The position numbers were made by a program, and so were the translations under genes. Under the pieces are notes generated by a model. That model saw nothing but the letters and a program-made list of their open reading frames with translations, did not search any database and was not told the DNA's origin. From the NCBI GenBank assembly GCA_016763895.1, contig JAESSV010000074.1, forward strand, positions 1-10,229: a DNA stretch of 10,229 nt. The letters are read 5' to 3'. Source of the DNA: Magnetovibrio sp. Lineage in GTDB: Bacteria > Pseudomonadota > Alphaproteobacteria > Rhodospirillales > Magnetovibrionaceae. Positions 7,595 to 10,229 of the stretch are shown here, one piece after another (within the stretch, counting starts at the first letter, position 1; the number at the start of each line of letters is the position of its first letter).

Positions 7595-7702
7595 GTTCTT
7601 CTCAAGACCTTATATTTAACAAGATATGCAATCTTACCCTGAACATTACCATCTACACTTATTGCCGCCAATTGTCTAATAAATCGTAACTTTTTTCAAG
7701 TA
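7595..7702 (-). other. Gap between RTX gene and TolC-like gene, with a short dyad
   Basis: This AT-rich 108-bp spacer has no reading frame of note. It contains the perfect dyad AAGAT-ATGCA-ATCTT at 7621-7635, about 30 bp before the TolC-like start. There is also a weak ACTT/AAGT stem just after the RTX stop. No strong hairpin plus T-run terminator is seen. A processing site, partial attenuation or a secondary promoter here would explain the usual excess of substrate over transporter in such loci, but none can be shown from sequence. Confidence 0.35.
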
Positions 7703-10229
7703 TCATACCATCGTAATATCGCCGATGGCGAGCCCCCCAACAATCCCCGTCATATCTGCGACCACGACTTGCGCGCCCAGACCGGAACCATCCGCATCGT
7801 AATATAAAACATTCGAACTTGTATCAAAGATGAAATAGTTGTTCGCGGCTGAGGCAACCACGCCAGCCGCCCCAGAGCTAAACTCGCCCGTTTGCAACGC
7901 ACCCGCAACGCCAACGCCGCTAACACCGCCGCCGCCGTTAAATGTTGCCGTGGAAAAGTTTAAATTGTCCACCGTGCTCAAAAAGTCGGTGATTGCGTCT
8001 CCCAACTGATTCGTTGCGGTATAGGCGAAGACATCATTGCCTAGACCACCCGTCATCGTATCTGCACCTCCGCCGCCTGTTAAGGTATCGTTGCCATCTT
8101 GCCCCAACAATATGTCGGCACCGGTTCCCCCTGTCAGGCTGTCATTATAAGCGCTGCCGTCAAGGGTGGTGGAAACACTGGCTTGCCCAATGACCGTCAA
8201 GGCCCCACCAGAAGTCGCCCCGAGGACCTTTACAAATTCGAAATTAAGAATTTTTGCGGACACCGTCGTAAGATCGATCGTTCCGCCCGTGAATGTCGTG
8301 ACTTCTAGGGTATCCGTGCCACCTTCTCCATTGAGCGTTGTTAAATTCGCAAAAGTATCCCAATCCGCTTTAAACAGGTCGTTGCCCATGCCGCCCAAAA
8401 TATTTCCAACATTGGCAACCGCCTTCAACGTAATGGTATCGTGCCCCAAAGAAGCGGTGAATGAATCAACGCCGGAAAGGTCATGATTAAAAGTGGCCCC
8501 GATCCTTAGCCCTTGCACTGTGGCGGTGTCTGAAGAGCTTGACCCCAAAGTGGCGCTGAGCCCAAAGCTGGCGGAATCATAACCTGGAAGCGCGGCATAA
8601 GAAAATACATTGTTCGTAGCAACGGCACCGCCATCTATTTCCAACTGCGCCGTTATGGTATTAATATTGATGGTGTCCCCACCGCCTTTCGTAAGGACCA
8701 TCGCCCCATCGACACCTGCAAACATCGTATCGGTCAGGTTTATCGTTTCCCCAACAGCAGAACCAACAACAACAACACCTATTTTGCCTGCGCCCATACC
8801 GCCAAGAACTTTAACGACCCCGCCTGCACCTGAGGTGAAGTTTTCGGCATAGCTAAATCCTGTGACCGTTGATGGGGCCAGTAAAAACTGGCTGATGCCG
8901 GAAAAAGCAACCGTTGAAACCGAATTTGACACCATGGTATCGTTATATACCGTTATCACACCGGATGTTGCCAACGTTGTATCCATCACCACCCTCAACG
9001 ACATCGTATCAAGGCTATCAAAGGCAATTTGATTGGTGCCCCCACCATCGGAAATCACGTAGCCCGCACTTGCGGTTGTGTCCATGGATCCCCAATGAAA
9101 ATAGAAATTAGTATTGAGGGCCGATCCCGACATATTGCCGCCCGAAAACGAAGCCACAAGAGTTTCATCAAAATTGGCTTGAGCAAGGACCGTGTTATGG
9201 ATGCCTGAATATACAGTGATTGCCCCGTATATAGCCTCAAAGGATGCAGGATTATAAATGGGACTTGCCCCATTCAGAGCATAGGCCGCCACCGGCAGAA
9301 GACCTGTTCCGTCACTTAAATTTGAAAGCTGTCCATTAATACCCTGGAGATAAGGATCGGTAACCAAGGTGCCTGGTCCGCCCAATGCACCCGCATTGCC
9401 CGTTGATCCTGTGGTACCCGTGGGGTCAGGCGCAAGGCCTGTTCCAGACGTTTGCGGTGTTCCAGACGTTTGCGGTGTTCCAGACGTTTGCGGTGTTCCG
9501 GCCGGGATTGTCCCGGGCATCGGCGCATCACCCGTCGTGACACTAATCGCAGCCTTTGCCGCAAGCGCCGCATCCATTGGATTCAGTCCGTTGGCGATCG
9601 CACCTTTATAGGCCACCATCGCGGCGGCGACGGCGGGATCATTTGCCGTGCCGTTGTTCGCCGCCATAAGTTCCGCCAAAAAGGCTTCTTCAGCCGTGCC
9701 CCCTGCGGCCAAGGTTTGTTCATAAACCGAACCGGTCGTAAGGTCGCTTGCGGTGGTCGTGGTGGTCGTGGTGTCCGTAGTGGTCGTGGTATCCGTGGCG
9801 GCGGCGGCGTCTGTAACAGCGGTGGCGGTGGCCGTTTCGGCACTGATAGACGTCGCAGCCGCATCAGAAGCAACCGCATCAGAAACAGATTGGATCACTT
9901 CCGTTGTTGCCGCACCAACGGACAGCGTCGCATCCACGATGCCCGTTTCGGTAAACTGCGTAAACACCTCTTGTTGGGTTTCCGAAGCACTGGTGGCTAG
10001 GGTGCTGTATTGAGCTTGTGCCGTTGCCGCCGCTTGTGCATCGGTTGCTTGCTGTTCCGCCTGACCCGCCGCATCGGCCTGGGCCTGAGCTTCAAGAGCC
10101 GCCGCATCGGCATCGGCTTGAGCCGCAACTGCTTTGGCCGCTTCAGCATCTGCCTGGGCTTGAGCTTCGACCACAATGGCCTCGGCCTGGGCTTCCAATT
10201 GTGCCGCCTTAGCCAGACTTTCCGCATCG
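7703..10229 (-). CDS. Large RTX-type (type I secreted) Ala/Thr/Gly-rich protein, partial (N terminus off window)
   Basis: The frame is open at the right edge and ends with TGA at 7705-7703, giving 841 visible residues. The TTG at 10198 is not a real start, because the Ala-rich frame continues above it. Visible layout: an Ala/Gln/Glu helical or coiled-coil region (about 1-80), a Ser/Thr/Ala region with a threonine-rich tract (146-159), two related 21-residue helical segments (169-189 and 207-227), and a Gly/Pro/Thr linker with three exact GTPQTS copies. A long beta-rich region of unrecognised family follows (about 285-685). Then come four RTX nonapeptides (about 694-736, GGTGADILL to GGLGNDVFA) that should bind calcium outside the cell. 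The end, with VLYYDADGSG and ADMTGIVGG, resembles RTX-associated C-terminal secretion signals. Three transport genes follow directly, so it is the presumed substrate. A surface or extracellular structural or adhesive role is a guess; no enzyme motif is visible. Confidence 0.88.
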   Translation of the reverse strand, partial: DAESLAKAAQLEAQAEAIVVEAQAQADAEAAKAVAAQADADAAALEAQAQADAAGQAEQQATDAQAAATAQAQYSTLATSASETQQEVFTQFTETGIVDATLSVGAATTEVIQSVSDAVASDAAATSISAETATATAVTDAAAATDTTTTTDTTTTTTTASDLTTGSVYEQTLAAGGTAEEAFLAELMAANNGTANDPAVAAAMVAYKGAIANGLNPMDAALAAKAAISVTTGDAPMPGTIPAGTPQTSGTPQTSGTPQTSGTGLAPDPTGTTGSTGNAGALGGPGTLVTDPYLQGINGQLSNLSDGTGLLPVAAYALNGASPIYNPASFEAIYGAITVYSGIHNTVLAQANFDETLVASFSGGNMSGSALNTNFYFHWGSMDTTASAGYVISDGGGTNQIAFDSLDTMSLRVVMDTTLATSGVITVYNDTMVSNSVSTVAFSGISQFLLAPSTVTGFSYAENFTSGAGGVVKVLGGMGAGKIGVVVVGSAVGETINLTDTMFAGVDGAMVLTKGGGDTININTITAQLEIDGGAVATNNVFSYAALPGYDSASFGLSATLGSSSSDTATVQGLRIGATFNHDLSGVDSFTASLGHDTITLKAVANVGNILGGMGNDLFKADWDTFANLTTLNGEGGTDTLEVTTFTGGTIDLTTVSAKILNFEFVKVLGATSGGALTVIGQASVSTTLDGSAYNDSLTGGTGADILLGQDGNDTLTGGGGADTMTGGLGNDVFAYTATNQLGDAITDFLSTVDNLNFSTATFNGGGGVSGVGVAGALQTGEFSSGAAGVVASAANNYFIFDTSSNVLYYDADGSGLGAQVVVADMTGIVGGLAIGDITMV
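8021..8161 (-). repeat. RTX calcium-binding nonapeptide repeats
   Basis: The encoded segment runs from DGSAYNDSL through four successive nine-residue units: GGTGADILL, GQDGNDTLT, GGGGADTMT and GGLGNDVFA. They follow the GGxGxDxLx pattern of the parallel beta-roll that folds on binding calcium after export. A further isolated GGMGNDLF occurs upstream at about 8373-8395. The array is short compared with typical RTX toxins. Confidence 0.85.
9441..9494 (-). repeat. Three exact 18-bp tandem repeats encoding a GTPQTS linker
   Basis: On the + strand the unit GTTCCAGACGTTTGCGGT occurs three times with no mismatch (9441-9458, 9459-9476, 9477-9494), followed by a partial GTTCC. As 18 is a multiple of three, each copy adds six residues (GTPQTS) to the linker between the helical and beta-rich parts of the RTX protein without shifting the frame. 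Exact identity suggests recent duplication or slippage. Confidence 0.9.
9548..9724 (-). repeat. Two-copy 21-residue protein repeat in the RTX protein
   Basis: YEQTLAAGGTAEEAFLAEL followed by MA, and 38 residues later YKGAIANGLNPMDAALAAK followed by AA, share the pattern Y-x3-(L/I)-A-x-G-x4-(E/D)-A-x-L-A-x3-A. Both are predicted to be helix-turn-helix in character. The DNA of the two copies is not identical, so this is an old protein-level repeat. Confidence 0.55.
9752..9793 (-). repeat. Threonine-rich low-complexity tract
   Basis: The segment encodes TDTTTTTDTTTTTT from a run of ACC/ACG/ACT codons (GGT/CGT-rich on the + strand). It is a likely flexible, possibly slippage-prone spacer in the secreted protein. 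Confidence 0.7.
9990..10228 (-). repeat. Ala-rich EAQAQADA helical repeat region
   Basis: Imperfect repeats of the EAQA/AQADA type are spread over the first 80 visible residues. At DNA level GCCTGGGCCTGAGCTTC (10077-10093) and GCCTGGGCTTGAGCTTC (10153-10169) differ by one base. There is almost no proline or glycine, so a long helix or coiled coil is expected. The region continues past the right edge. Confidence 0.6.

Noticed and set aside
9441..9499. Tandem repeats as a CRISPR array
   Set aside because: Units are 18 bp, directly adjacent with no spacers, and lie in frame inside a coding region.
9452..10000. Long plus-strand open frame opposite the RTX gene
   Set aside because: The predicted product is Arg/Gly-rich low complexity, as expected from reading Ala/Thr-rich codons backwards. 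It has no ribosome binding site and no family resemblance.
10198..10198. TTG at 10198 as the start of the RTX protein
   Set aside because: The same Ala-rich frame continues upstream to the window edge, so the true start lies outside the window.

Overview
The window reads as an alphaproteobacterial chromosome fragment, most likely Rhodospirillales-like. This rests on the paired PAS/MCP genes, the type I secretion protein families and a moderate GC content; no rRNA or marker gene is present to confirm it. It holds three blocks.

Left edge (1-590, + strand): the C-terminal two thirds of an FAD/NADH reductase that closely resembles MmoC, the electron-transfer component of soluble methane monooxygenase and related di-iron hydrocarbon monooxygenases. 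Its ferredoxin domain and any hydroxylase genes lie off the left edge. A 234-bp AT-rich intergenic region follows, with a perfect 8-bp inverted repeat close to the next gene.

Centre left (828-3232, + strand): a two-gene aerotaxis-type unit. A stand-alone 177-residue PAS protein with the Aer-like RHPDMP motif sits 14 bp ahead of a 618-residue transmembrane methyl-accepting chemotaxis protein. Together they look like an Aer receptor divided into two polypeptides.

Centre and right (10229-3255, - strand): a complete type I secretion locus in the order RTX-type secreted protein (N terminus off the right edge), TolC-like outer membrane protein, ABC permease/ATPase and HlyD-type membrane fusion protein. 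The ABC and HlyD genes overlap by 4 bp. The large Ala/Thr/Gly-rich protein is the likely substrate of the three transport proteins. The most striking observation is that the HlyD reading frame is cut by an in-frame TAA at codon 383, followed by 44 further codons in the same frame that encode the expected HlyD C terminus. The simplest reading is a recent point nonsense mutation (or sequence error), not a frameshift. The ABC protein also has a degenerate signature motif (LSLGI).

The chemotaxis and secretion operons converge: only 22 bp separate the MCP stop from the end of the ancestral HlyD frame, and no obvious terminator is visible. No tRNA, rRNA, CRISPR array or insertion sequence was seen.
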